Part shown: positions 24,096-35,600 of the stretch, in pieces
Layout of the letters: every line of letters starts with the position of its first letter
Position numbering within the stretch: the first letter of the stretch is position 1
Assembly (NCBI GenBank): GCA_954871525.1
Contig: OX940860.1
Span: 26,506,001 to 26,570,000, forward strand
DNA from: Parietaria judaica
Taxonomy: Eukaryota > Streptophyta > Magnoliopsida > Rosales > Urticaceae
Direction: 5' to 3'
Length of the DNA stretch: 64,000 bases
Notes under the pieces: generated by a model
What the model was told of the DNA's origin: nothing
The model's input: the letters and a program-made list of their open reading frames with translations, nothing else
The model's database searches: none
Made by a program: the position numbers and the translations under genes

Positions 24096-24450
24096 TTAAC
24101 ATATTTTTAATTTGGTGTACCGTGTACACCACGCACGCTTTTTTTAAGAGAAAATAACGAATATTAAAATACGTCTTTGGATGGAATTTGGTGCGGCCGC
24201 AAAAGAATATTGAAAACTTTTGGCCATAATAAAATTGAATAATATTCAATTTTGAATGGTGCTGAAATAATATTCAAAATCACAATCTATTAAAATTGGC
24301 TGAATCATCAGTTCATGAAAAGTACATGAAATTCCTCCTCCACAGTAACAACAAGAACAACAATTGAATAAAAAGAATGTAACGCACTGAAAATAATGAG
24401 CTTTTTTCCATACAAATTTGTATAACTAAATCCTTTAGCGATCTCACAGT

Positions 24451-25468
24451 CTATGCACTTGGTGGCTTGTACAGCTTCTCCACCATCTTCCTGTACTCTG
24501 CAATATCCGAAAAACGGTTGTCAGATCGATTTTCAAACTTCGAAAGATTATCCATATTTTTTTCCGACAAGAAACTATAAAGAAAGAGTTCATTTTGATT
24601 ACCCTCTTGGTTGCACCACAATTGAGCTGCTTGTGTGTTCAAGGGAGAGCTGATGTTTGGTTCTGCAGATTAACACAAAACGGAGATCAGATTAACAATG
24701 TCGCTAAATAGAAACGAAAGCGGATCCAAAGCGTAGCATGGAAATAAATTCACCTCCGAGCAGGCTCTGGATCGAGATCAGTATGGTTCTGACATCGTAA
24801 GCAGACGACCATTTATCCTGTCGACAATGAGATTCAGAAATCATTCAGAGATTGATTATAAAACGGTCGAAGTAAGACGAACACTGCTAGTGATAGCTAC
24901 CTGAAGAATGTCCAAGCAAATGTTTCCGAAGTTATCGACATTGGGATGGAAACAGCAGGTCTCGAACTTGATCGTCGGAGGCTTGAAAGGGTAGTCGTTC
25001 GTGAAGGCGAGAGAGAGCCTGTACTCAGTTCCTTCAAAGACGGTGTCTTTGCTGCCCGTGATCGTGCCTTTCCAGCAGAATATGTTGTCTTCCTCGGGGA
25101 AAGCCGAGATTCCCGAATCGCCCCCCATCTGAAACCAAAAATGAAATCGCCCCCCATCAACTCGGTTTCTTCAATTTTCTCTAACCTCTAAAAATGAAAT
25201 TGAGCATGTTCAAGAAATTCTTACCATCAATGCCATCAATTCAGATTGCAACCTGTTCGTAGAATCCCAACAAACAAGAAATGGAAAAAATAAATCGTTA
25301 GAGCCTATCCAAAGATCAAACAGCTAGTGAGCAACGAAAAACCGCGAAGAAATACCTCTTGAGAACGGACTGAGAGTCGACGGTCTTCGTCGGAGGCAGC
25401 GACTGCTTCAACGGGGCGGTGTTCGGGCCGACCGGAGTGTTATCAGAGTATCCGTTAATGGCGGCCAT
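24451..25468 (-). CDS. UBC20: Ubiquitin-conjugating enzyme E2, UBC19/UBC20-like (E2-C class)
   Basis: E2 enzyme that receives ubiquitin from E1 on a catalytic cysteine and passes it on with an E3. The UBC19/20 class corresponds to animal UBE2C, which works with the anaphase-promoting complex in mitotic protein turnover. Six coding exons on the minus strand: 25468-25356, 25252-25225 (a 28-nt microexon), 25128-24901, 24817-24754, 24662-24603 and 24497-24451; 179 aa, the usual size. Residues 1-37 form the class-specific N-terminal extension. The UBC fold follows, with YPFKPP, the HPN motif and the catalytic Cys at about residue 118 in NICLDILQ, then KWSSAYDVRTIL. The acidic patch EEDNIFCW and C-terminal KPPSA fit this class. 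I cannot choose between UBC19 and UBC20 as the name. The leader upstream of 25468 is GA/CT-rich. Confidence 0.93.
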
Positions 25469-25469
25469 C

Positions 25470-27665
25470 GTTCCAAAACCAAACCAAATCAAACAGAAAA
25501 AATTCCAAAAATCAAGATTGGAGAATCCGATCGCAGAAGGAGAGATCGCAGTGGAGAAAGAAAGAAAGAAGAAGATGATGATCTCAGAGAGAGAGAGAGG
25601 AATCAATCGATCTTGTTCTTGTTCTTCTTCCTCCTCCTTCAAGGGGAGAGAGAGAATCTTAGAGAGAGAAAGTCAGAGAGAGAGAGAGTGAGGAATAGAG
25701 ACGTTTGGGGTTGGTTTTAAACGGCGTGAAAGGGGAGCGAAACGACGTCGGATATGCGTGTGGGGATTTCAAATGTTTTTTTCGAACGTTGGAATGACGC
25801 CGTGAAAGTATATGAACTTCGTTTGTTTCCCTTTTTCGCCTTCAACGGCTACTTATGTCGCCCTGCTAATGTGCGCCACCTTTTCTTTTATAGTTTTTTT
25901 TTTATTATTATTATTATTTTATTTTATACATTTACGAAAAAAGTACCCACATGCTATAAAAATATGATTCATATCTTTTTTTTTTTAATATTCAATGATA
26001 TAATTTTTTTGGGTCCTGACGTGGAATTTTACGGTAGAGAGTTTAAAAATTAATCAATTATGTAAAAAAAAAAGTTATATTATTAAATATATATATATAT
26101 ATATATCATTGAAAAATATGTACTAATGGAAGAACATTTCTAAAGTTTAAAAACTTTTCTCTAAAAAAAAAAAGAAGAAGAAGAAAAGATTGGTGAGGTC
26201 AAATTTCGTTTATGATTGTAAGTTTATGCCGCTAATTTTCTTAGTTCGGATTTACCCCAATTTTCTTAAGCGTGTTTAATTTGAATTAGAATTCAAAGTA
26301 CAATGTATAAAGGTAATTTGGCGATCGTAAGCAATATATTTTTTTATTTTTATTAATTTATTGGTAAATAACGGAATTTTGATTGACTTGATACTAAATA
26401 TGCTGTTGAATGACCATTGCAACGGAGGAACCGAACGTGCACATAATCCTAACCGAAACCGAAAAGGGCCAACAATGTATATTTCCGTTAACTTATTGGT
26501 AATTAACAGAATCCGATTGACTTGATACTAAATATATGCTATTGAAGGACCATTGCAACGGAGGAACTGAATGTGAACATAATCCTAACCGAAATTGAAA
26601 TGGCCAGCAATGCCAGTTATTCTTAATCGCATATAAGCTTACTATAATCTATTTCTTCGTTTGATCACTTTTTTTAATCATGCATAAAGTTCTTTGTTTT
26701 TGTTTCTTGAGGAGGTTTTAATTACATTTTTTTAAATAAAACCCACTTATTTATTTTGGCCTAGTTTGGTGAGACATGAAAACAACCCCTCAAGAAAAAC
26801 GAGAATCGTATTGATGTGGTTAATTATTTTAGAAATTAATAATGCACATATTTCTAATTCTAATAGTCTTAAATTGAATAAAAATTATAAATTTTTATTT
26901 GATTGTTGCGCATAAAGCAAACCTAGAAGTCTGAATTCTGAAATATGATAGAAGAAAACGAACTACGTCAATTAATAGCTTCTGGTGGGTATAAATATTA
27001 AAGTGTTTGACAAAAACTCTCTCAATTTTACTAATATAATTGACTTTATTTTCTTAAATTACTTTAGGGAAAATAGTAATAAAAATACTCAAATTATAAT
27101 AAAAATGCGTTGACTAGTACTCAATTTCTTTTGATAGTGAATATAATACTCAAGCTCAAGGAAAGAAAAGTCAATAAAAAAAAATACTCAAGCTCAATAA
27201 AAGAAAAGTTCGTCCAATTTTATGAAGGGAACATATATTAATATTACCTCAATTTTTTATTTTACTTTCGTTAATTTTTTATTTATTATTGGATTAAGCT
27301 ATTGTTTTACTAAATTTAAGTATATTTTCCATTACAAAAAAAAAAAAAAATCTAAATACCTACTAGCAAACTTGAGTACTTTGCCGATATTACCCCTTTT
27401 ACTTTATAACACTTCCTCCATTAACTCAATTTGTTACAAAAATCCTCTCTTAAAGACAATTAAACAATCTTGTAAATCACACTAACAAAAGATGGACATT
27501 GTTTTCATTCCTTTAAAATCAAGTACACAGAGATATACATGCCAACCTTGAAAGTTGAAACATTTTGCCACCTTAAAGAAAACTTCACATAGTTCCTCAC
27601 CACACCAATCACATTCATATTTTCTAGATTAGTTAGTTACATCTCAGGGCATGCTTACAACAAAT
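25470..27665. other. Intergenic DNA between the UBC and coiled-coil genes
   Basis: Contains the GA-rich UBC leader and promoter (to about 25750), a TA tract at 26082-26106, a diverged tandem duplication (26358-26628) and the 3' end of the coiled-coil gene. No other coding sequence. Confidence 0.55.
26358..26628. repeat. Diverged 135-bp tandem duplication
   Basis: Two copies, 26358-26492 and 26493-26628, both containing GATTGACTTGATACTAAATAT and CCATTGCAACGGAGGAAC, with several substitutions. Non-coding. Confidence 0.8.
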
Positions 27666-30600
27666 CTACGAAAACGGCCTAACTACACCGGAAACTTTCT
27701 CTAAGAAGACGGGAAACATAGTTGTGCTGAACATGATGGCCTCCTTCATCCACTCGGGAGCGACTCTCTCGAACGTCCCCAGCGATAAAACATGGTACAG
27801 CAGTTCCACTTCCTTCCCTTCTTCTCTCTCCAACCATGTGAGGCTGAAGGAGTAGCCTGTAAATAAAAGAATATGAACTGTAGGGTTGATTGATAGGGTT
27901 CAAATTGGAATTCACTTAAATATATGAACAAAGGGGTCTTAATAACCGGAAACCAATGAACGGAAACAATAATTGACCAACGATTCAAGAGGTAGGATTC
28001 AAGACGGAATTCACCCAAATCATTGAACGGAAACAATTATTGGCCTACGATTCGAGAGGTAGGATTCGAATTTGGAATCCACCCAAATGGATGAAGGGGA
28101 CCTTTTTTTAATAAAAATCAATGAACGGAAACAATACTTAGCAGGCGATTCGAGAGGTAGAATTCACACCGGAATTCACCCAAATGGATGATGAACAAAG
28201 GGGACTTTCTTGTCAAAAATCAATAAACAAGATTAATCATGTACCAACAACTTACGAGGCAGTATTCAAATCTAATTAATTGAAATTGAACTATTAGTTG
28301 ATTGGTAGGATTCAAAATGGATGAACAGATCGAGATCCATGAACGGAAACAATAATTTCACTATGTTTCAATAGTGAAATGGTATGGTTCAAACTGGAGA
28401 GTTCCCCAAATGGATGAAATGAATAAAGGGAACTATTATCATCGAAAACCAATGAACGGAAACACTAAATGCCCTATGATGAGGTCAGATTTATACTAGA
28501 TTAGTTGAACTATTAGTAGATTAAATAGGCCAAATGGAAGAATATGTTGGACTTTTAGTAAAAAAAATCAATGAACAAAGAAAAATTGACGATTCGAGAG
28601 TTAGGCTGTTATCACCCAGCGAATAAACAAATAATTTCAGTATAAAGAAAACTCTGATCATGGCAGCGAACTTTGAGATTGTCGAGAGCAAAAGCATATT
28701 CCAAGATCCAAAGAAATGTAATTTAAAATTTACCACTCGTTTCGTGCTTGGCTGATATGCATATTCGTTCACTCGGAGTTATGACGGAGAATTTCATGCC
28801 CACCAAGTATTCAATAAGGCCTTGAAAGAGACAGCTTGCAGAGCCGTTATCGTGAGTCTCCTCGCCTGGAGAACACAATGGTATTGGTGATGTCATTAAT
28901 TAAAAGAGTAACTGACAGTGATACCCCATGAACTTTAGATTTTGGCAGAAATGCCCCCATAAACTTTCAAAAAATAGCACATTGGCCCCTACGCGTTCAT
29001 AAATAATGGAAAATTTTGATACGTTCCCAACACATGACTTAGTTTAGAGTTTTCTCTTCCATTTTATTATTCTCTCCAATTCTGAAATTTTAATTCTAGC
29101 TTCTCTTCGAGAAATGGAACTCCTTCATTGCTTTGCAATTTATGGGGGATAACTTCTCATTATCTAGACTGTTGGTATAGTTCAGTAGCTAACTGATAAA
29201 ATACTCTCAAGTAAGTCACGTATTGCGCACAATTTCAACATTTCACGTTTTTTTACATGTAGGGCTTAATCACTAATTTGCTACATTTTAAAAGATAAGG
29301 GGAAATCACTGCCAAAGATTAAAGTTCAGGACTTTTTTATTTTTTTGAATGGAAGTTCAGGACTCATTACTACCAATTTTTTCTAATTAAATTTTCTATT
29401 CTACGAAACTAGAGTGTCAATTACATACCTGGTATAACAACGCTTCTTGTACAGCACTGGGGCTGACAATTCACAGACGATTAGTTCAGATAAGTGAAAA
29501 AATAATTTTTGCCAAATTATATTTTGTTATTCCGGGAATTTATTACCTGTTGAATATTCACAAAAGTCCCACTATACATGGCTTCTTTATGAAATTCTGT
29601 AGTCGATTCGCCTTGGACAGCAGCAATTTTACCACTATCACTGTGTGTGGGTTTACAGGCTTCAGTCTCGGATAATTTTCTGCGCTTGGCTCTCGTCATA
29701 GTTCTAGATGAGCTGTCAACTAATCCTCTAGATACAATCTCAGGTGTTCTCTTTTCTCCATTTTCACTATCCTTTCGAGTGCTAAGAACAGTCTCTTGTT
29801 GTAGCTTTCTCAGCGTGTCAACCTCTGAAGCAAGGACTTTATCTGCCAGGAATTTAACACTGTCAAGTTAAATTTGTAATATGAAGCCTCAGAACAAAAT
29901 TCTTTAAATCTAGTCCCCGAGAGACGGCAATTTTTTTTTTAAATTTCTAAATAAAACTTGAACTTTCATAGATAGCTCAAGAACAAGTGTTAAATTGTCA
30001 TAAATTTGAGAGATAAATTGAAATTTAAAAGATCCCTCAAGACCGAAGAACAAAGTTCTTGAACATGAGACGAAACCATTTATTTCAAGAAAATATAATT
30101 TTTCTTTCCCTCTGAAGCCACTCGGAAAGAAAAAAAATTGCTGTTAAAATAAACTGTAAAACGAGTGATGCAAAGAAGATAGCAGGACTAAAGTCGTTAG
30201 ATAATCACAGAAGACTCTGTTGAGTAATACCCAAAACAACGGAACGGGATTTTTATGAGTAATTCTTAAAGTGTAAGTCTTACTCTTTTGGCTCTCCTCC
30301 ATCCAGAGTTTCTGATACTCTGCACATTGCTCGTCTTTAGAAATCCTGCAACCGATGTAGCAATGTCTTAAAACCGTGACAGTACAGCACTTGAGAAAAC
30401 AAAGGAAAACCAGTAATCGATATACCTGATTGATGAAACTTCACTTCTCAGATCACGTACTTGAGAGTTCAATTTCTCATTTTCGTTCCTTAAATGTTGA
30501 ATTAAATCCTCCGCCGCTGTAAAATTGAAAAACCGACGACAGAGACATAGTCAATGTAAACGACATATTCTGCATTTTCATCATCAGCGTCTATTGATTT

Positions 30601-30866
30601 TAAGTATAAACAACACTTAAGTGCATCAATTACACAGCCATAAGTCGAAGTAAATACAAGAAATGCCAATTCAAATGAAGATTTGTTATGAGTTATGACA
30701 ATACTATTTTAATTAGTATAAAAAAAAAAGCTCAAAATTGAGAAACACAGCTAAGCACGTGTGACCCGAAACTCCAAAAAAATAACGGATTCCCGCAAGC
30801 GAATTAGGAGTGACTAAGGAGAAATCTGAACTATTTGAAGCTTGTTTCATCACAAAGCATAAATTG

Positions 30867-30897
<31 letters not shown>

Positions 30898-31164
30898 CCA
30901 GAGATATAATTCATAAATTTCTCTTCTTGCTCCTTATTTAACACTTCCAATTCAGTAAATTTGTTCTTCTGCAAAAGGGGCAAAAAAAAAAAAAAAAAAA
31001 GAGAGAGAACAAGTGTAGATTAACATTTCGAAATATATAAACATTTCTTGCATTATATACTGAATAAATACATAAAAAAAAAAAAACTTAGAAATTATTA
31101 TAAAAAAGGAACAAACCTTCATCTTGTTGTACTTCTCGTAGAGCTTCAAATACAGAGCCTCCAT
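27666..31164 (-). CDS. Plant-specific coiled-coil protein (DUF7806-like), uncharacterised
   Basis: Eight exons on the minus strand: 31164-31117, 30968-30899, 30516-30426, 30345-30284, 29842-29547, 29462-29429, 28865-28734 and 27856-27666; 307 aa with continuous frame. Residues 1-125 form a charged heptad-rich region (KYNKMKKNKF, NKEQEEKFMNYISAAEDLI, LRNENEKLNSQV) that should be a coiled coil. A basic stretch TRAKRRKLSE (about residue 150) could be a nuclear-localisation signal. The C-terminal part (from about 205) is compact and ends with GTFERVAPEWMKEAIMFS, a conserved-looking block. I recall it as resembling a plant-only DUF7806 family, but the name is uncertain and no function is known. 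Two introns carry repeats: a minisatellite (27880-28620) and a TIR-like element (28905-29335). Confidence 0.75.
27880..28620. repeat. Intronic minisatellite, about 100-bp imperfect units
   Basis: The last intron of the coiled-coil gene contains repeated blocks. Each has AATGAACGGAAACAAT, then a CGATTCGAGAGGTAG-like motif, GGAATTCACCCAAATG and GATGAA. At least six degenerate units of roughly 80-120 bp fill most of the intron. Confidence 0.8.
28905..29335. mobile_element. Intronic TIR-like element
   Basis: The left end (GACAGTGATACCCCATGAACTTTA) is partly matched in inverted orientation near 29290-29330 (AAATCACTGCCAAAGATTAAAGTTC). It fills most of the intron between the last two large exons. 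No coding capacity and no confirmed target duplication. Confidence 0.4.
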
Positions 31165-32669
31165 CTAGACAAACCCAGCAACAATCAAAGAAACCTTCGA
31201 TTACAAATTCAAATTCGAACCAAGCCTAACCCAAAAGAGAAAGCCCTAGAGCTGGGAGTGACTGTTTGGGTGCCGAGAAAGCGAGAGAAAGTCCGTACCT
31301 TTGGCGACCTGGTGGAGTTGAAAGAAGGCGGCAAAGTCGCAGGTTTTGAAAATTCAGCAGAGACTTGTTGGTGATGTGAGTGAGTGAGTGAGCGAGTGAG
31401 ACTCAGTGACGACTCGGTCTGGTTATGCTGCTCGCGAGGAGGGAGAGAGAGAAGTTGAACCTTTGAATAATGGCATATCGCGGGACGAAACGATGTCGTT
31501 TTGTGCAGCAAAGAAAGAAACGACGTCGTTTAATTTGTTAGGATTTAGGGAGTTGGATAGTACAATTTTTATTAGAAAATACAGCAGAACAATTTTTATT
31601 AAATTATATTTTTGTTCGCCTCAGATTCGTGACCAAAAGTATTGAATTAATAATAAATATTATAGCCCCGACCATATTAATGTATAGGTAAAGAGAAATT
31701 CCGATTTTGAATTTATAAAATTCAAATGTTAAAAGTAGTCGGTTATATTTTTTTAGGGATAGTTGCAGTGGAAGTACTTAAAATTGTTCAAAACAGCGCG
31801 GTTTGTTAGTCATCAATTGCGATGAATAAATACTCGCCGTGAAATTTATATTTATTTATTTGGTTCTATGCTCGGTTACCATTAAGTTTTACACGTGTAC
31901 GACTCATATTGACACTTTTTATTTTTATTTTTTGAGATTCTCAGACTAGTTACTTCAAATTGAAACATACACGTATGAATGACTTAACAACGATAGTGAT
32001 ACATAACGGAATCAATCAAAAATGCAAATTTCACGACTTTTAAGTACTATTCAGTGCAATTGAAAACTTGGAAAGCCTACAACCTCCTCTAGGATACTTT
32101 TTCCGCCCTGGCACTCTTATATAGGCCTTACACGTTAAATAAATATGGTTTTATCTTCAAATCCGTTTTTCGTTGTCTTACCCGTTCGTAAGCCTTACAA
32201 TGTTCGTTTTTATGCAGGGGTTTCGCCTCTAATATGAAACTTTCGGAATATGGATATTCGTGATGGGCGTTTAAGAGTTAATTAACCGTGAGACTTTTTT
32301 CTTTAGACTCTCCCTAATTGTAACCTTTTTTTCTACTATGATGAATTCTTTTCATCTTGGTTTCTATACAAATTAAATTTCCCGCTAAATTTATGTGTAC
32401 AAATTTCTTTATTTTCGTTGCTTATGGTGTTTGATTTATATCAAAATAGACGACCAGAAACAAAGAAAGCATATTTCATTTTGACTATCCAAAAACCATT
32501 TATACGACGGAGCCGGAAACTTAAAGACGGTGCCGTTTCAGATTACAAAACTTACACGTGTGACATGTTACCAAATGCATTGACATGAATTTGCTCAAGA
32601 AAATGTTGAACATGAAGCCACCACTTTCACTAGTCAGACTAGTCCAAAAAAATAACAAACCTAAGGAAC
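31165..32669. other. Intergenic DNA between coiled-coil gene promoter and CHLD 3' end
   Basis: 31165-31520 is the likely leader and promoter of the coiled-coil gene. It contains AAACGATGTCGTTTTG and AAACGACGTCGTTT, two inverted ACGT-type or E2F-unrelated palindromic motifs. A possible TIR element spans about 31745-32080 (GTTGCAGTGGAAGTACTTAAAA facing TTTTAAGTACTATTCAGTGCAA). No gene. Confidence 0.5.
31745..32080. mobile_element. Small TIR-like element
   Basis: GCAGTGGAAGTACTTAAAA near 31763-31781 is matched in reverse complement by TTTTAAGTACTATTCAGTGC at about 32038-32057. The interior is AT-rich. A related single end occurs at about 56040-56075 (GGCAGAAGTATTTAAG). Confidence 0.45.
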
Positions 32670-35600
32670 TCAGGAATTTTTCAGGTTTGACAAGGCTTCC
32701 CTCGTCGCAGCTGAGATCACAGCGTCCGAGGCATTTGGCAAGTAATAGTATTTTCCTGAAGCAAAAAAGTGAAGCAAAATAACGAGATTAGATCGGGTTC
32801 TTCACAATATCCTTGAAGAGAAAAAAGCGTGTGATGCATTCAAGAAACCTTGAGCCACTCTAGCGATCTCCTTAGCGAATCCGGTGGAGACAAACTTGTT
32901 CTCTGTGTCGATCACGAGGAGAGACATCCCGGCTTTGTATATTTTTCCCGACACTTCAAGAATCTCGTCCTTTTTCAGAAAAACAATTTCAACAAAACAA
33001 TCGCAGATTAAAAACCGTGAAATTTTAAACTGAATGTTTTGCCAACACTTTTACCGAGTCAAGTTGTAAAATCCTAAAAGTGCACGGTTTTATAAATTAT
33101 TAGCACATTTCGAATTTGATTCATATCTTGCTAGGTAAAAAATAAAAGCGTTAAATAAAAACGTACCTTCAACTCTTGGGTCGTAGGTTTTGGAGCATCG
33201 GCAGCTGCGCTGGCTTCTGGATCGTTGGATTTTTTTAGCGATATGTTAGCTCTGCCATCGGTTAATACGACGATCATTATACGTCCCACATCACCGCTTT
33301 TTTCTGCATTAAGCCCGACCCGGACAGCCTATAAACACATTGAGATCGTCAGTAACGCCAGATATTTTTAGAAATACAAGCAAAGAAAGACATTTAAAAC
33401 CTGTTCAACACCACTATACGAGACACACATCGGAAACTTGTTATAAATATACAAGTTATCAGCACCTATCGTCTCTCTAATTTATCTGATTACTCTCTAG
33501 AGTTTGTTTCATATTTTGGTGCAACATGCAAGCTTTTTTTTTTTGAAGGCAGCTTTGCTGCAGTGGGGATCGAACCCACGACCTCCACTTTGGAGGTGGT
33601 GTGGAATTACCACTAGGCTATCCTAGCAACCACTACGTTAAGGACACGACGACAACATGCAAGCTTTTGTTACAAAGATTTAAACATTATTAAACCTCAT
33701 GAATAAAAATGTCATTCACACAAAGTAAGAACAAACACTTTTTCCCATTAAAAATGTCAAACGGATAAAGATATGTATTAGTTACTATTACAACAAAGAT
33801 GAGTAATTTAAATAAAATGGAAGTTTAAAGGACAAAATGGACTAAAATGATAAGTCAGGAGGTTAGAACTGCACCAATATTATATTTTGAAGGGAAAAAT
33901 GAACCAAAACAAAGTTTAGAGTGCAACCGGAAAAGGCGATTCTGCCAATTACTCTAATCATATTATGTCAAACAAAATTGCTGATTTTTTGTTTCCTATT
34001 CAATATCTCCAGAGAAATAATAGGTAACGGAGATTATAAATGGACATACCGTGGTGAGACCGTGAGCTAGGGGTGACCCTCCACCACATGGGAGTCTCTC
34101 TAGACGTTTTCTCGCCATTGCAATTGATCGAGAAGGAGGAAGAAGCACTTCGGCGCAATCTCCACGGAATGGAATAATAGAAACCTGTTTCACACATCAA
34201 GCATTCTCCATTACCTCTTACATGAGCATATAGTATCAATAAATTTCTCTTTTCAAAATATACTAGGGGTCCAATCAGAACCAAGTACCGGGATTTTGGC
34301 TTTTTAATGTCCGTCCCGGTTTTTTTAAAAGCCCCCTTTTTTTAATCAGGAATCGGGGCGAGACCAAGCAGATACTGTGCCAGTCCCATTTTTTGAAATA
34401 TGTATGATAAGTAGCTAATGGAACGTAACAAGACCGGTTTTTACACCGACTTTTAGAATTGTTATAAAACCAAAAAAAATAATCCAAAAAATATAAGCAG
34501 TCCAAACTTCATAATAACCCATGAAAAAATGTAAAGCTATAAGAAACTTAATAAATTATATGAAAATCTGGAACTGGTTTTTTTTTTTTTGGCCTCAGGA
34601 CTGGATGAGCCTCTTTCTCAGTTGCTTGAAAAAAAAAAGGCCCTCTTTCTGAATAAAACCAGGCCGGGACCAAAACTACCACACTAACGTACTTAAAGGA
34701 CACTGCATTTTTGCTCACCTGATCTCTGCTCGTATAGCTTTCCGCTAATAACTTAAGCGCTGCACCTTTAGCATTCTGCATTCTGTTCAGTGCCATACTA
34801 CCACTTGCATCAACTACAAATATGACCTGCCATGAACAGAGCATAAGAAAACTAGAAAGCTTTGCCGTAGAAGAAAATTAAAGGAATTTTTGTTATGATA
34901 CAGACTAAGAAATCTATTCCTTTTTTTTTTTTTTTTTTTTTTTCGTTGTTTCTTTTTGCTTTACTTTAGAAAATTTTGCAAGTTACTAAATCATGGGTTG
35001 AAGTGATACCAGCGCTCCTGCTTTCCGTGCCATTCTCTTTGCCCTCATATCGGTTTTCTCAACATAAACCTTTCTAGTTCTTAGAACATCCTTTTCCCTG
35101 CGCAACTTTTGATACGGTGCGGCCGCTCTCAAGGTTGCATCCACGGCTAATCTCTTGACCGGTCCCTGTAAATGTAATGATTTGTCATAAGAAAACTATA
35201 ATAATGGTCAAACTAGCTACTTTAAAAGAAACATTTATATGATTTTGTCTCTTTGAAGCTGTTTAAATCTCAGAATAACTGACGGCTGACATCCCTCAAT
35301 TTTACATACTAGCGTGCATTACCGTCCAAACTTTTTGTAGGATTTTATCCCCCTTAAATTTTATTTTAATAGCACATTTATTCCATTCCCGTCAAATTAA
35401 CTTGCATTGCACCCTTTTAATTTTACGTACTGGTGAACATTGAAAGACAAATTTACCCCTAAACTGTTAATTAAATGTTCAACTAGACTAAAAATCTGGA
35501 GTGCTGTGCTAAAAAATAAAAATTGAAGGGATTAAAAAGCCTATAGAAAAAATCCAATGGCGAATGTGCTCTGGGATGCAAAGTTGAGGTTTCATTTTGA

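Noticed and set aside
31406..31645. Plus-strand frame upstream of the coiled-coil gene
   Set aside because: Lies in the leader/promoter region and has no recognisable protein features.
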